64,000 bases of DNA, from the NCBI GenBank assembly GCA_022360055.1, contig JAKSDO010000214.1, positions 1 to 64,000 of the forward strand. Direction: 5' to 3'. The position numbers were made by a program, and so were the translations under genes. Below are positions 8,099 to 16,845 of this stretch, in pieces. The DNA comes from Cytophagales bacterium (GTDB lineage Bacteria > Bacteroidota > Bacteroidia > Cytophagales > Cyclobacteriaceae). Below the pieces are notes generated by a model. That model was not told where the DNA came from. It worked only from the letters and a program-made list of their open reading frames with translations, and ran no database searches. Numbering within the stretch: the first letter of the stretch is position 1; every line of letters starts with the position of its first letter.

Positions 8099-8899
8099 AT
8101 GGAAAATAAACATTCGTATACGATCCCTACAATGGCTGAACTTGCCCGGGAAGGTAAAGCTCCCGAAGTCTTGCTTTGGATTGGTTGTGCAGGATCGTAT
8201 GATGAGCGCTACAAAAAGGTAACCGGGGCCTTTGTAAAAATTCTGAATATTGCCAACGTAGATTTTGCCGTACTTGGCGAAGAAGAGACTTGCACCGGTG
8301 ATCCCGCTCGCAGAGCGGGAAATGAATTTCTATTTCAAATGCAGGCCGCCGCCAATATCCGGGTGTTAAATGCGTACAGCATAAAAAAAATCGTTACGGC
8401 ATGCCCGCATTGCTATAACACCATCAAAAATGAATATCCCGATCTCGGAGGTAATTATGAGGTGGTCCATCATTCTGAGTTTTTAAATCAATTAATTAAA
8501 GATGGGCGATTGATCATGGACGATGATCACGATTTGAAAAACTCAAAAGTAACCTATCACGACAGTTGTTATCTGGGGAGGGCGAATCAGGTATATGAAG
8601 CGCCCCGCCGCTTAATTGAAACGCTCCGGGCAGACCTCGTCGAGATGAACCGCAACAGGCAAAACGGGTTGTGTTGCGGCGCCGGGGGTGCGCAAATGTT
8701 TAAGGAACCGGAAAAGGGGAACAAGGATATTAATATAGAACGCACTGAAGAGGCTCTGGAAACAGGGGCAGGTATAATTGCTTCGGCATGTCCTTTTTGT
8801 ATGACCATGCTTTCTGACGGAATAAAAAACAAAGAGCGGGAAGATGATGTTAAAGTATTGGACATTGCAGAATTGATTGCCAATTCCAAAAGTCTTTGA
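8099..8899 (+). CDS. CCG-domain (Fe-S) protein, HdrB/LutA-like
   Basis: 266 residues with two cysteine-rich (CCG) repeats. The first is seen as WIGCAGSYDER, ETCTGDPARR and TACPHCYNTI; the second as YHDSCYLGR, GLCCGAGG and ASACPFCMTM. In heterodisulfide reductase subunit B and related proteins these cysteines hold an unusual iron-sulfur site that handles thiols or passes electrons. It follows the membrane iron-sulfur protein by three bases and must work with it. No flavin subunit (HdrA, GlpA or lactate oxidase-like) lies nearby, so the substrate is unknown. Confidence 0.88.
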   Translation: MENKHSYTIPTMAELAREGKAPEVLLWIGCAGSYDERYKKVTGAFVKILNIANVDFAVLGEEETCTGDPARRAGNEFLFQMQAAANIRVLNAYSIKKIVTACPHCYNTIKNEYPDLGGNYEVVHHSEFLNQLIKDGRLIMDDDHDLKNSKVTYHDSCYLGRANQVYEAPRRLIETLRADLVEMNRNRQNGLCCGAGGAQMFKEPEKGNKDINIERTEEALETGAGIIASACPFCMTMLSDGIKNKEREDDVKVLDIAELIANSKSL

Positions 8900-8969
8900 T
8901 CCATTAAATGATTAACTTTTGTGTTGATCGGGGTTAGACAGAAAATATCCGGTATAGTTAAGTAGAATT

Positions 8970-9452
8970 ATGTTCGTGCCATTTGAATCGCTGGAAAGCA
9001 ATAGTAAGATCTGGATCTACCAATCCAATAGGAAATTCGATAAAAATGAACGAGAGTTGATTCGGGAAAAAACAGAAGTGTTTTTGACGGATTGGACGGC
9101 ACATGGTCGTTCACTGCTGGCGGGATCCGAAATCTTTTATGATCAGTTTTTGATTATCGCTGTTAATGAAAATGTAAATGAAGCCAGCGGTTGTTCGATT
9201 GATAAGTCCGTCGGTTTTATCCGGGAATTGGAGCATACCCTGAATGTAACATTACTTGAACGGTCCAAGATAGCCATCCGGATAGACACACAAATCCGTC
9301 TTTTCAACTTTTCGGACATCAAAAAAGTGATTTCCGAAGGATTGATTTCCGAAGATACCGAAGTGTTTAATAACGCGATAATTTCCAAGGGAGAGTTGGA
9401 AACGGACTGGTTGCAACCTGCCGGAGAATCATGGCTAAAGAGATATTTTTGA
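8970..9452 (+). CDS. conserved hypothetical protein, cytosolic
   Basis: 160 residues with no signal peptide, membrane span or nucleotide-binding loop. It reads like a compact alpha/beta protein: FESLESNSKIWIYQSNRKF, an aromatic-rich helix (LTDWTAHG), then FLIIAVNE and a cysteine in EASGCSIDKSVGFIREL. I do not assign it to a characterised family. It sits 70 bases after the iron-sulfur pair and 120 bases before the PorE-like lipoprotein gene on the same strand. Codon use is like its neighbours, so the frame is probably real. Confidence 0.75.
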   Translation: MFVPFESLESNSKIWIYQSNRKFDKNERELIREKTEVFLTDWTAHGRSLLAGSEIFYDQFLIIAVNENVNEASGCSIDKSVGFIRELEHTLNVTLLERSKIAIRIDTQIRLFNFSDIKKVISEGLISEDTEVFNNAIISKGELETDWLQPAGESWLKRYF

Positions 9453-9572
9453 GTAAAATCCAGTGGGAGCGAATACTATATAGGTCAAAAATTTGTTTTA
9501 AATCCAGAAGCAATTCAATTTGAATCGCTAAATTTGGTTTTACTGAAAAAAAATTGTGAAAATGCAGTTGAG

Positions 9573-11648
9573 ATGAAAAGAAGTATTATCTACTTGCTAA
9601 CCCTTTCTGCTTTTTATTTAGCTTCCTGCTCCGCCGGCAAAATAGCCATGAAAAAGGGAGATAAAAAACTAAAATATGGAGAGTTTGAATATTCCATAGA
9701 ATATTTCAATAAAGCAATTAAACATAATTACAGACCGGGAGAAGCCAACTTCAAAATTGGTGAGGCTTACCGGCTATCAAACCGGATCAAGGAGGCCGAA
9801 TCGTACTATAGAACTTCAATAGAAAACAGCTATGACAATGAGGAGGCCTGGTATTTTTATGGAATGGCTTTGAAGTCGAATGAAAAATATAGTGATGCCA
9901 AGCTGGAGCTGGAATCCTATCTGGCTTCGGCGAGCGACGAAAAAATAATTGATCTGGCGCAAGTGGAGGTCGACAATTTGATAAAGCTCAATGAGATCAT
10001 AGACAAAGAGAATTACTACAGGGTCAAAAATCTTGAATTAATAAACTCTCCTGCGGCAGAATATTCTCCCGTATATCTGGACGGCGAATTGTACTTTACG
10101 TCATCAAGGTTTGGCGGCAAAATTTATAAAGCTACGGGCACATCCTTTACGAATGTCTACAAGGTAAAAACCAAAGGCGCCAGAGTCGAAGTCAATACGA
10201 TCACTTCGTTGGGAGAAGAAATCAATTCGCCGAATACCAATGACGGATGTGTTGCATTTTCACCTGACGGACAGACCATGGTTTATGCAAAAGGGAACAG
10301 CGGTAGAAAGAAAGGTGCGGAAGATGTTGATCTGTACATCTCCAGATTCAGAAGAGGGGCCTGGTCGAAACCGACGTTGATGCGCCTGAGCGACGGAAAG
10401 GCCTGGGATTCCACACCTTCATTTTCCAGAGACGGAAGAACACTTTATTTTTCCTCTACCAGGAGAGGATCAATTGGCGGTACCGACCTGTATGCAGCCA
10501 CAAAAAACAGAAGAGGCCGCTGGAGTAATGTCAGGAATTTAGGGCCAAAAATCAATACGGCAGGAAATGAAATGTTTCCGTATCAGGCCAGCGACGGATC
10601 ACTTTATTTTTCCTCCAACGGGCATCCCGGTTTGGGAGGGTTGGATATCTTAGTAGCAAAAAGAGAGGAAGGAAAGATGATTGTCGAAAATCCCGGTCCG
10701 CCAATCAATTCCAGCAGCGATGATTTTGGATTGTTTCTGTATACCCCGGACAAAGGATTTTTTACATCCAACCGGGAAGGAGGAAAAGGAGATGATGATA
10801 TTTATACGTTTATCAATAATGATCCCAACCTAAAGATCGTAAACTATTACCTTACCGGAACAACTCATACAATTGATGAAGACGGAAATGAAAAAATCCT
10901 TCCAAATACATCGGTGATGCTATACGGAGCAAATGATGAATTGCTGAATGAAGCGCTTACGGGCCGGGACGGGAAGTTCCTTTTCAGGGTTTATCCGGAG
11001 GAAGATTATGTTCTGATGGGAGAAAAACCCGATTTCTTCACTTCCAGAGCTTTATTTTCTACTGTTGGAAAAACAATCCCAAAAGACAAACTGACAAAGC
11101 TCGAAACCAACAAAGTCTTTACAACGAAAATTGTATTGGATCAGATTATACTTGACAAAGCCATTGTTTTGGAAAATATATATTATGATCTGGACCGTGA
11201 TGAAATTAGGCCCGATGCAGCCCTCGAGCTGGATAAGCTCGTCACCGTGCTCGAAGATAATCCTGAGATTAAAATCGAGTTGAGTTCCCATACGGACAGT
11301 CGTCAGACGGCTGCGTACAACGATGACCTTTCCAAGCGAAGAGCACAATCCGCTGTAAACTATATTGTATCAAAAGGGATTGATTCCGAACGACTGATCG
11401 CCCGAGGTTACGGAGAATCACAACTATTGATTGCCGATGAGGAGATTAACAGATTACCTACTGAAGAAGCCAGGGAGGCGGCTCACCAGCGGAACCGACG
11501 AACCGAATTTAAGGTAATTGAATACAACAAAGTTGAGGATTCCGAAGAGGAGGAAGAGCTTGAAGAAGAAATACAGGAACTTCAGGCTGAAGAGCGCGTT
11601 GAACCTGTGGGTACCGACCTGGAAGATAAAATAGATTGGGACAATTAA
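9573..11648 (+). CDS. PorE-like outer-membrane lipoprotein: TPR, PD40 propeller, OmpA
   Basis: 691 residues from the ATG at 9573; the frame opens at an upstream TTG but only this start gives a clean lipoprotein signal, MKRSIIYLLTLSAFYLASC, with the lipobox cysteine at 19. Order of parts: TPR helices (about 25-135), a beta-propeller with PD40 repeats (FSPDGQTMVYA, FSRDGRTLYFSS, QASDGSLYFSS; about 165-415), a carboxypeptidase-regulatory-like beta domain (about 430-520) and a C-terminal OmpA peptidoglycan-binding domain (ELSSHTDSR, SKRRAQSAVNYI, NRRTEF). This matches PorE of Porphyromonas gingivalis, a T9SS-associated lipoprotein that anchors to peptidoglycan. The tail after OmpA is very acidic. 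Paralogues occur in Bacteroidota, so a T9SS role is likely but not certain. Confidence 0.88.
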   Translation: MKRSIIYLLTLSAFYLASCSAGKIAMKKGDKKLKYGEFEYSIEYFNKAIKHNYRPGEANFKIGEAYRLSNRIKEAESYYRTSIENSYDNEEAWYFYGMALKSNEKYSDAKLELESYLASASDEKIIDLAQVEVDNLIKLNEIIDKENYYRVKNLELINSPAAEYSPVYLDGELYFTSSRFGGKIYKATGTSFTNVYKVKTKGARVEVNTITSLGEEINSPNTNDGCVAFSPDGQTMVYAKGNSGRKKGAEDVDLYISRFRRGAWSKPTLMRLSDGKAWDSTPSFSRDGRTLYFSSTRRGSIGGTDLYAATKNRRGRWSNVRNLGPKINTAGNEMFPYQASDGSLYFSSNGHPGLGGLDILVAKREEGKMIVENPGPPINSSSDDFGLFLYTPDKGFFTSNREGGKGDDDIYTFINNDPNLKIVNYYLTGTTHTIDEDGNEKILPNTSVMLYGANDELLNEALTGRDGKFLFRVYPEEDYVLMGEKPDFFTSRALFSTVGKTIPKDKLTKLETNKVFTTKIVLDQIILDKAIVLENIYYDLDRDEIRPDAALELDKLVTVLEDNPEIKIELSSHTDSRQTAAYNDDLSKRRAQSAVNYIVSKGIDSERLIARGYGESQLLIADEEINRLPTEEAREAAHQRNRRTEFKVIEYNKVEDSEEEEELEEEIQELQAEERVEPVGTDLEDKIDWDN

Positions 11649-11871
11649 TTCATTCGCAATAGATACAAAATATTGTACATAATTATCTAATTTTGAGGCC
11701 GTATCAAAAGCCTCGGTGTTGTTCGGTTTTTCTCTGCGAACCTCATGGTTGAGGATGTATTTCGAAACCGTAGAGATATGCGGAGAAGGTTTGGCACGCA
11801 CAACGTTAGATGTATAATTGAATCTATCCATAATCTTTTGATGCGATCTCACTTTTTAATCCATTCATTCC

Positions 11872-13041
11872 ATGGAAGAGCGATATATGCGACGAGGCGT
11901 TTCTGCCGGCAAAGAAGATGTCCACAACGCCATTAAACATATTGATAAAGGCGTATTTCCAAATGCTTTTTGCAAAATAGTCCCCGATCTTCTTGGAGGT
12001 GATGAATCGTATTGCAATATCATGCACGCTGATGGTGCCGGGACTAAATCTTCTTTGGCATATGTTTACTGGAAAGAAACCGGAGATATCTCGATCTGGA
12101 AGGGAATTGCACAGGACGCCATTATCATGAATATAGACGATCTGGCGTGTGTTGGTGCCCTTGACAATATATTGTACTCTTCGACAATCGGAAGAAATCA
12201 AAAGGTGATTCCCGGGGAGGTGATTGCGGAAATCATTCGCGGAGCAGAAGAGGTTTTGCAAATGCTTCGGGATAATGGCGTAAATATTCTGAGTACCGGT
12301 GGAGAAACCGCCGATGTAGGTGACCTGGTGCGCACGATCATCGTTGACAGCACGGTGACCGCGCGAATGAAAAAGAAGGATGTTTTCGCCAATGATCAAA
12401 TTGTTCCGGGTGACGTGATCGTAGGATTGGCATCGTATGGCCGGTCGACTTATGAAACAGCATATAACGGCGGCATGGGCAGTAACGGGCTTACTTCAGC
12501 ACGGCACGATATATTCTCAAATATTTATGCTGAAAACTACCCGGAAAGCTATGAACCTTCCATTCCAAGGGAATTGATTTATTCCGGTAAATATCTGGTA
12601 ACGGATCGAATGGACGGAGTACCACTGGACATGGGAAAATTAGTGCTTTCCCCGACCAGAACATATGCTCCTGTTATTAAAAAGCTGATTTCAGAGATTG
12701 GGAAAAATATCCATGGGATGATTCATTGCAGCGGAGGGGCTCAGACCAAAATCCTTCATTTTGTGAATGATCTGCATATTGTGAAAGATAATCTACTGGA
12801 TATTCCGATACTCTTTGAGATCATTCAGAAAGAAAGCGGAACGGATTGGAAGGAAATGTACAAGGTGTTTAATATGGGACACAGAATGGAAATTTACCTT
12901 CCCGAGACATTTGCAGCATCAGTCGTTCAGATTTCCAATTCTTTTGGCATTGAAGCCCGTGTGATAGGGCGGGTGGAAAACTCGAATACGGGCAAGCGAT
13001 TAACCATCTCCGGAAAACATGGAGCGTTTACATACGGTTAA
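11872..13041 (+). CDS. purM: phosphoribosylformylglycinamidine cyclo-ligase (AIR synthase)
   Basis: 389 residues, the longer form usual in Bacteroidota. PurM closes the imidazole ring in purine synthesis using ATP. Seen: HADGAGTKSSLAYVYWKETGD, IAQDAIIMNIDDLACVGA, STGGETADVGDLVRTI, GMGSNGLTSARHD, and DAGK-like DMGKLVLSPTRTYAPV near residues 255-275. These are the ATP- and substrate-binding loops of the PurM fold. No other purine gene lies beside it. Its last four bases overlap the convergent small gene on the other strand. Methionine at residue 6 is an alternative start. Confidence 0.95.
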   Translation: MEERYMRRGVSAGKEDVHNAIKHIDKGVFPNAFCKIVPDLLGGDESYCNIMHADGAGTKSSLAYVYWKETGDISIWKGIAQDAIIMNIDDLACVGALDNILYSSTIGRNQKVIPGEVIAEIIRGAEEVLQMLRDNGVNILSTGGETADVGDLVRTIIVDSTVTARMKKKDVFANDQIVPGDVIVGLASYGRSTYETAYNGGMGSNGLTSARHDIFSNIYAENYPESYEPSIPRELIYSGKYLVTDRMDGVPLDMGKLVLSPTRTYAPVIKKLISEIGKNIHGMIHCSGGAQTKILHFVNDLHIVKDNLLDIPILFEIIQKESGTDWKEMYKVFNMGHRMEIYLPETFAASVVQISNSFGIEARVIGRVENSNTGKRLTISGKHGAFTYG

Positions 13042-13319
13042 CTATCGCCGTTAATCTTTGAGTTGATCATTTCCAGAATTGCGGCTGAGCCGTAGCCATC
13101 ATAAGCATTGTAGAATCCGGAAAGAATCTTGTGGGCAATATGCCCAAGGATGAGCTCATCATCACTTTTCCCTTCTTTGCCTACCCAATACACACGGTCT
13201 CTATGCTTTTTCATATCTTCCACATAGGCTTTGGCCTGTACATATTGCTCATCCGTATAGCTCATTTTAAATGTGGTTTCTACAGTATAAACGCTCATTC
13301 TTCCCGGGTTATAATTCAT
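13038..13319 (-). CDS. small conserved hypothetical protein
   Basis: 93 residues, or 86 if the second methionine (start at 13298, MSVYTVETTF) is used; the latter looks more natural. Largely helical and charged: MSYTDEQYVQAKAYVEDMKK, HRDRVYWVGKEGKSDDELIL, then a glycine/tyrosine-rich NAYDGYGSAAILEMI. No signal, membrane span or known motif. It converges on purM and overlaps its stop by four bases, and diverges from padR. I do not recognise the family. Confidence 0.6.
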   Translation of the reverse strand: MNYNPGRMSVYTVETTFKMSYTDEQYVQAKAYVEDMKKHRDRVYWVGKEGKSDDELILGHIAHKILSGFYNAYDGYGSAAILEMINSKINGDS

Positions 13320-13411
13320 ATGATTTTAAAAATAAAGATTTCCGGCAAGATAATAAAGGCCATTGTGGGTGAATTTGTTTGATCCTTATCCGGCCGGACC
13401 CGCAAACCGAC

Positions 13412-13426
13412 ATATTGTAGCAATAT
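13412..13426. promoter_or_regulatory. upstream dyad ATATTG-TAG-CAATAT
   Basis: Perfect 6-base arms around three bases, 12 bases upstream of the larger dyad before padR. It could be a second, weaker operator for PadR. Inference from position. Confidence 0.35.
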
Positions 13427-13437
13427 TTTATACTAAA

Positions 13438-13480
13438 TTGTAGAACAAATATAAATTCAATTCTTATATTTGATTTACAA
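13438..13480. promoter_or_regulatory. 43-bp symmetric dyad over the padR promoter (likely PadR operator)
   Basis: The site reads TTGTA-4-AAATATAA-9-TTATATTT-4-TACAA, with arms of 5 and 8 bases placed with exact symmetry about 13459. A -7 box, TATATTTG (13465-13472), lies inside the right arm, and padR starts 12 bases after the dyad. A dimeric repressor bound here would block the promoter, as PadR proteins usually do for their own operons. A good TTTG -33 box at the standard distance is not seen. Confidence 0.6.
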
Positions 13481-13491
13481 TATAGAAACAA

Positions 13492-13839
13492 ATGAAAGAA
13501 ACACGTTTAGGAGAGTTTGAAGAGGTGGTCATGCTGCTGGTAGGCATTCTGGGTGACGAAGAGGCCTATGCCTTCAGAATTGCAGACGAATTCAAATCAC
13601 AAACCGGCAGATCTGGTTCCATCGGCGCAGTACATTCCACGCTGAGCCGGCTGGAGGGCAAAGGGTTTTTATCTTCCGAAATGGGCAAAGCTACCGCAGC
13701 GCGCGGAGGACGTAGAAAACGCATCTATACCATTACGGCCTTCGGACAAAAAGTATTAACGGCTTCAAGAGATTTTAAGATGTCGCTATGGCAACAATAT
13801 CCGGCTTTGGCTATTGAGAAATTGAATTACGGGATGTAG
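13492..13839 (+). CDS. PadR-family transcriptional regulator
   Basis: 115 residues forming one winged helix-turn-helix. Seen: KETRLGEFEEVVMLLVGIL at the N-terminus, the recognition region TGRSGSIGAVHSTLSRLEGKG, and the wing RGGRRKRIYTITAFG. This is the short PadR type (subfamily 2). The ATG at 13492 sits just after the symmetric dyad. The FtsX-type permease starts three bases after its stop, so the two form an operon and the regulator most likely controls the permease and itself. PadR plus large permease pairs of this kind are known in Bacteroidota. Confidence 0.92.
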   Translation: MKETRLGEFEEVVMLLVGILGDEEAYAFRIADEFKSQTGRSGSIGAVHSTLSRLEGKGFLSSEMGKATAARGGRRKRIYTITAFGQKVLTASRDFKMSLWQQYPALAIEKLNYGM

Positions 13840-13842
13840 GTT

Positions 13843-16434
13843 TTGAAACGTAAGAATCACATACCGCCCAAATTGGCTCATCGATTCCTCACCTGGTTTC
13901 TTCGCGACGACCTTGCCGAAGAAGTGCAGGGAGACCTGGAAGAGCAGTTTTATCGCGAATTGGACATAACTTCTCCTTTCCGGGCCAGGCTCAATTACTG
14001 CTACCAGGTAGTCAACTACCTGCGGCCGTTTGCCATAGGTAAATCAAGATCAATACAATTAATTTACTACGCTATGTTTCAAAACTATTTTAAAATCGGT
14101 TGGAGGAATTTGTTAAAATATCGCAACTATTCAATTATCAATATCCTTGGTCTGTCTATTGGCTTCGGGGCAACCTTATTGTTGCTTTTAATCATCAATT
14201 ATGAGAATTCATATGATAAATTCCATGCAGATCATGACAACCTGTACCGTGTGGCAACCCGTGATGCCGATGGCAATATCAGTGACTTGATTGTTACTCC
14301 TCAAATACCTCTTATGAGGGAAGAATACCCCGATATTATAGGGGCTACGCGATTTTTTGACGGGTGGAGCATATTGCAATACGATGATACCTATGCACTT
14401 ACCGGGTATCATATCGTCGATCCGGATTTTGCCGATATGTTTAATTTCAGGGCGCTCAAAGGAAATATAAAGGAAGCCCTTTCGACCCGGGATCAGATGA
14501 TCCTGACCGTATCATTTGCCGAAAAACTTTTTGGGAGCGATGATCCTATGGGTCAAACCGTAAGTATCGTTGACGAAGACTTGCATTTTACCGTTGCCGC
14601 GATTGTTGAAGATCCGCCAAAAAACTCTTCATTGAAATTTGAAGTACTTATTCCCTGGGCAAATGCGCCGTCCTGGCTGGATGTGGATCAGGCAGGAAAC
14701 TGGTATAATACCTTCATGACCGGTTATGTTCGGCTTTCATTGCATGCAAAACCGGAACAGACGGAAGAAAAACTACGGGCTTTTGTACAGGACCATTTTC
14801 TTGAAGAACGCAAATCCTCCCAAATTGCATTGCTTCCCTTATCTGATGAGCATTTTCGCCTGACAAACAATAAACGTATCATCAGCATCCTGGGAATTAT
14901 TGCGGTAGCCATACTGCTCATTTCATGCCTGAATTTTATGAACCTTTCAATTTCTCAACTATTGGGTCGTACAAAAGAGATCGGGGTCAGAAAGGTCATG
15001 GGAAGCAAGCGCGGTCAGCTCGTGAATCAATTTACGATTGAAGGCCTTATCATAAGCCTTTTCGCAATAGTAATTGGCATTATGACGGTTTATTCGATTC
15101 TACCGAAAGTAAACACCTATTTCAGTTTTGACATTCGAATTGGTCTGATGGAAAACTTAAGCATTTTGTACTTTATTGCAGCTATTTGCCTTTTCACCTT
15201 GCTGATATGTACGCTGTGGCCGTCCGTCGCACTTTCAGGGCTGAAGCCTGTAAACTCCATGAAAGGTGTAATCACCTCAAAAAAATCGGGCGGATATTTC
15301 AGAAAGGGATTGATCGTTTTACAGTTCAGTTCATCCATACTTTTGATCGTCGGTACCGTGGTCATTTGGAGTCAGGTTCAATTCATGAAAAACAGGGATT
15401 TGAAGTTCAGTGGTGATCATGTGGTGTCCATGTTATCGTGGCCGGAACTGTTCAAAGATGCGGATAAAACCAAGCAAGAGCTCATTGCCCTGAGAGACCA
15501 GCTGGAAAATGAAACGCTGGTCAAATCCGCAACATTGACAGAATGTGTGCCGGGAAGCTATAATGAGAACTATAACGGTTTTCAATCGGTTGATTCGGTC
15601 GAATCAAAATCAGTGAGTTTACGTCAGACGACCGTAGATCATAAATATTTCGACACCTTTAAAATGAAAATCGTTTACGGCCGGAATTTTTCTCAGGCAA
15701 ATGAAAGCGATAAGCAAACGGTAATCATAAATGAAACGGCCATGAAAGCATTTGGATGGACTGACATAGACGATAAACAACTTCGCTCGGGTGGCGGCGC
15801 ACAGATTTATAATGTGATCGGTGTTGTTGAAGATTACTATTATCAATCCTTGAAAAGAAGCATTCAGCCGGTAATTCATTTTTACAATCCCGAGGTGACC
15901 ACCAGACTTGCCGTGAGACTCGACCCCGACAGGCTTCGGGAAGGCATTGCCATGCTGGAAAGCAAATGGAATAAAATGGATCCCTACGAACCTTTCGATT
16001 ATTCGTTTGTAGACGAAACATTTGATGCACTGTACAAAGAGCAGGAACGCCTGGGAACTACCTCCTCATTATTCTCACTCATAGCTATCATTATAGCAGG
16101 CCTCGGGTTGTTTAGTATCACCTCCTATACGATTCGACTTCGGAAAAAGGAAATAGGGATACGCAAAGTATTGGGGGCCTCCATGTGGAGTATTATTGTT
16201 AACCTGTCAGGTACTTTCGGAGTTCTTATTCTGTCTTCTTTCGTACTTGTTTGTCCTTTGATTTACCTGTTATCCGATGCATTCCTGAAAGATTTTACTT
16301 ACCGAATTACACTTTCACCATGGATTTTTATTGCTGGCGGGGCTATGGTCTTTCTCACCGCAATGCTGATCGTAAGTGTTCAATCGGGCAAAGCAGCGAT
16401 GGAAAATCCGGTAAATGCACTGAGAGATGAGTGA
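13843..16434 (+). CDS. FtsX/MacB-type ABC permease with permease-prefix domain
   Basis: 863 residues starting at TTG 13843, three bases after padR; no ATG fits. Residues 1-75 (PPKLAHRFLTWFLRDDLAEEVQGDLEEQF) are a permease-prefix domain. A first membrane span is near 92-112 (IINILGLSIGFGATLLLLL), followed by a large periplasmic loop, then spans near 345-370, 395-420 and 435-460. The half repeats: span near 485-505, loop, and three spans in the last 130 residues. LGRTKEIGVRKVMGSKRGQ and LRKKEIGIRKVLGAS are the FtsX coupling motifs that contact an ATPase. No ATPase gene is adjacent, so it must borrow one encoded elsewhere. Substrate unknown. Confidence 0.88.
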   Translation: MKRKNHIPPKLAHRFLTWFLRDDLAEEVQGDLEEQFYRELDITSPFRARLNYCYQVVNYLRPFAIGKSRSIQLIYYAMFQNYFKIGWRNLLKYRNYSIINILGLSIGFGATLLLLLIINYENSYDKFHADHDNLYRVATRDADGNISDLIVTPQIPLMREEYPDIIGATRFFDGWSILQYDDTYALTGYHIVDPDFADMFNFRALKGNIKEALSTRDQMILTVSFAEKLFGSDDPMGQTVSIVDEDLHFTVAAIVEDPPKNSSLKFEVLIPWANAPSWLDVDQAGNWYNTFMTGYVRLSLHAKPEQTEEKLRAFVQDHFLEERKSSQIALLPLSDEHFRLTNNKRIISILGIIAVAILLISCLNFMNLSISQLLGRTKEIGVRKVMGSKRGQLVNQFTIEGLIISLFAIVIGIMTVYSILPKVNTYFSFDIRIGLMENLSILYFIAAICLFTLLICTLWPSVALSGLKPVNSMKGVITSKKSGGYFRKGLIVLQFSSSILLIVGTVVIWSQVQFMKNRDLKFSGDHVVSMLSWPELFKDADKTKQELIALRDQLENETLVKSATLTECVPGSYNENYNGFQSVDSVESKSVSLRQTTVDHKYFDTFKMKIVYGRNFSQANESDKQTVIINETAMKAFGWTDIDDKQLRSGGGAQIYNVIGVVEDYYYQSLKRSIQPVIHFYNPEVTTRLAVRLDPDRLREGIAMLESKWNKMDPYEPFDYSFVDETFDALYKEQERLGTTSSLFSLIAIIIAGLGLFSITSYTIRLRKKEIGIRKVLGASMWSIIVNLSGTFGVLILSSFVLVCPLIYLLSDAFLKDFTYRITLSPWIFIAGGAMVFLTAMLIVSVQSGKAAMENPVNALRDE

Positions 16435-16845
16435 ATTTGTAAGCAGAAAAGGAATTGCCCCGGTTTATTCTTAGGGATAATGGAAATTTTTGGTTCTACT
16501 GCGCGGAGGGTGGAGTGACGCGCGATTGGAAAGCCCGGCAATTCACATAACACATTTTTGACAATACTTTCTTGTAATAGATAAAGTTTTCAATTTCATA
16601 TTCCGTCACAGCTTTGTTTAAATCTTTGGAGGTTTTGAACAATATTAAGCTTCGGTTGTCGTTAGCTCAACTGGATCCCAAAGCAGCCTGGCCATTGCTT
16701 TATTGAAGGATAGATTGTACAAGAATGCACAGTATTGTTTCATTTTTGATCACTTGTCGATGAGTCGAAGCGCCTGTGAGGCCAAAATCGGGCTTGGCAC
16801 ATTTTTTGGTCACTGATGAGTACTTTTTATAAATAACTCAATCAA
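16435..16845. other. 411-base intergenic region with inverted repeats and a possible decayed reading frame
   Basis: No intact gene is seen. GAATTGCC at 16452-16459 is repeated in inverse at 16537-16544. On the reverse strand one frame between about 16800 and 16500 reads as protein-like sequence broken by two stops, and another frame gives a 32-residue ORF ending WDPVELTTTEA. I do not recognise either. The region may be a degraded gene or a dispersed repeat. Confidence 0.35.

Noticed and set aside
11693..11730. hairpin GAGGC-10-GCCTC as a terminator of the PorE-like gene
   Set aside because: The stem is only five base pairs and no U-run follows at once.
11824..12399. 191-codon open frame on the minus strand
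   Set aside because: It is antisense to the start of purM, which is unmistakable. Composition is not protein-like.
16655..16695. tRNA-like D-arm sequence (GTTAGCTCAACTGG)
   Set aside because: No matching anticodon arm, T arm or acceptor stem can be formed around it.
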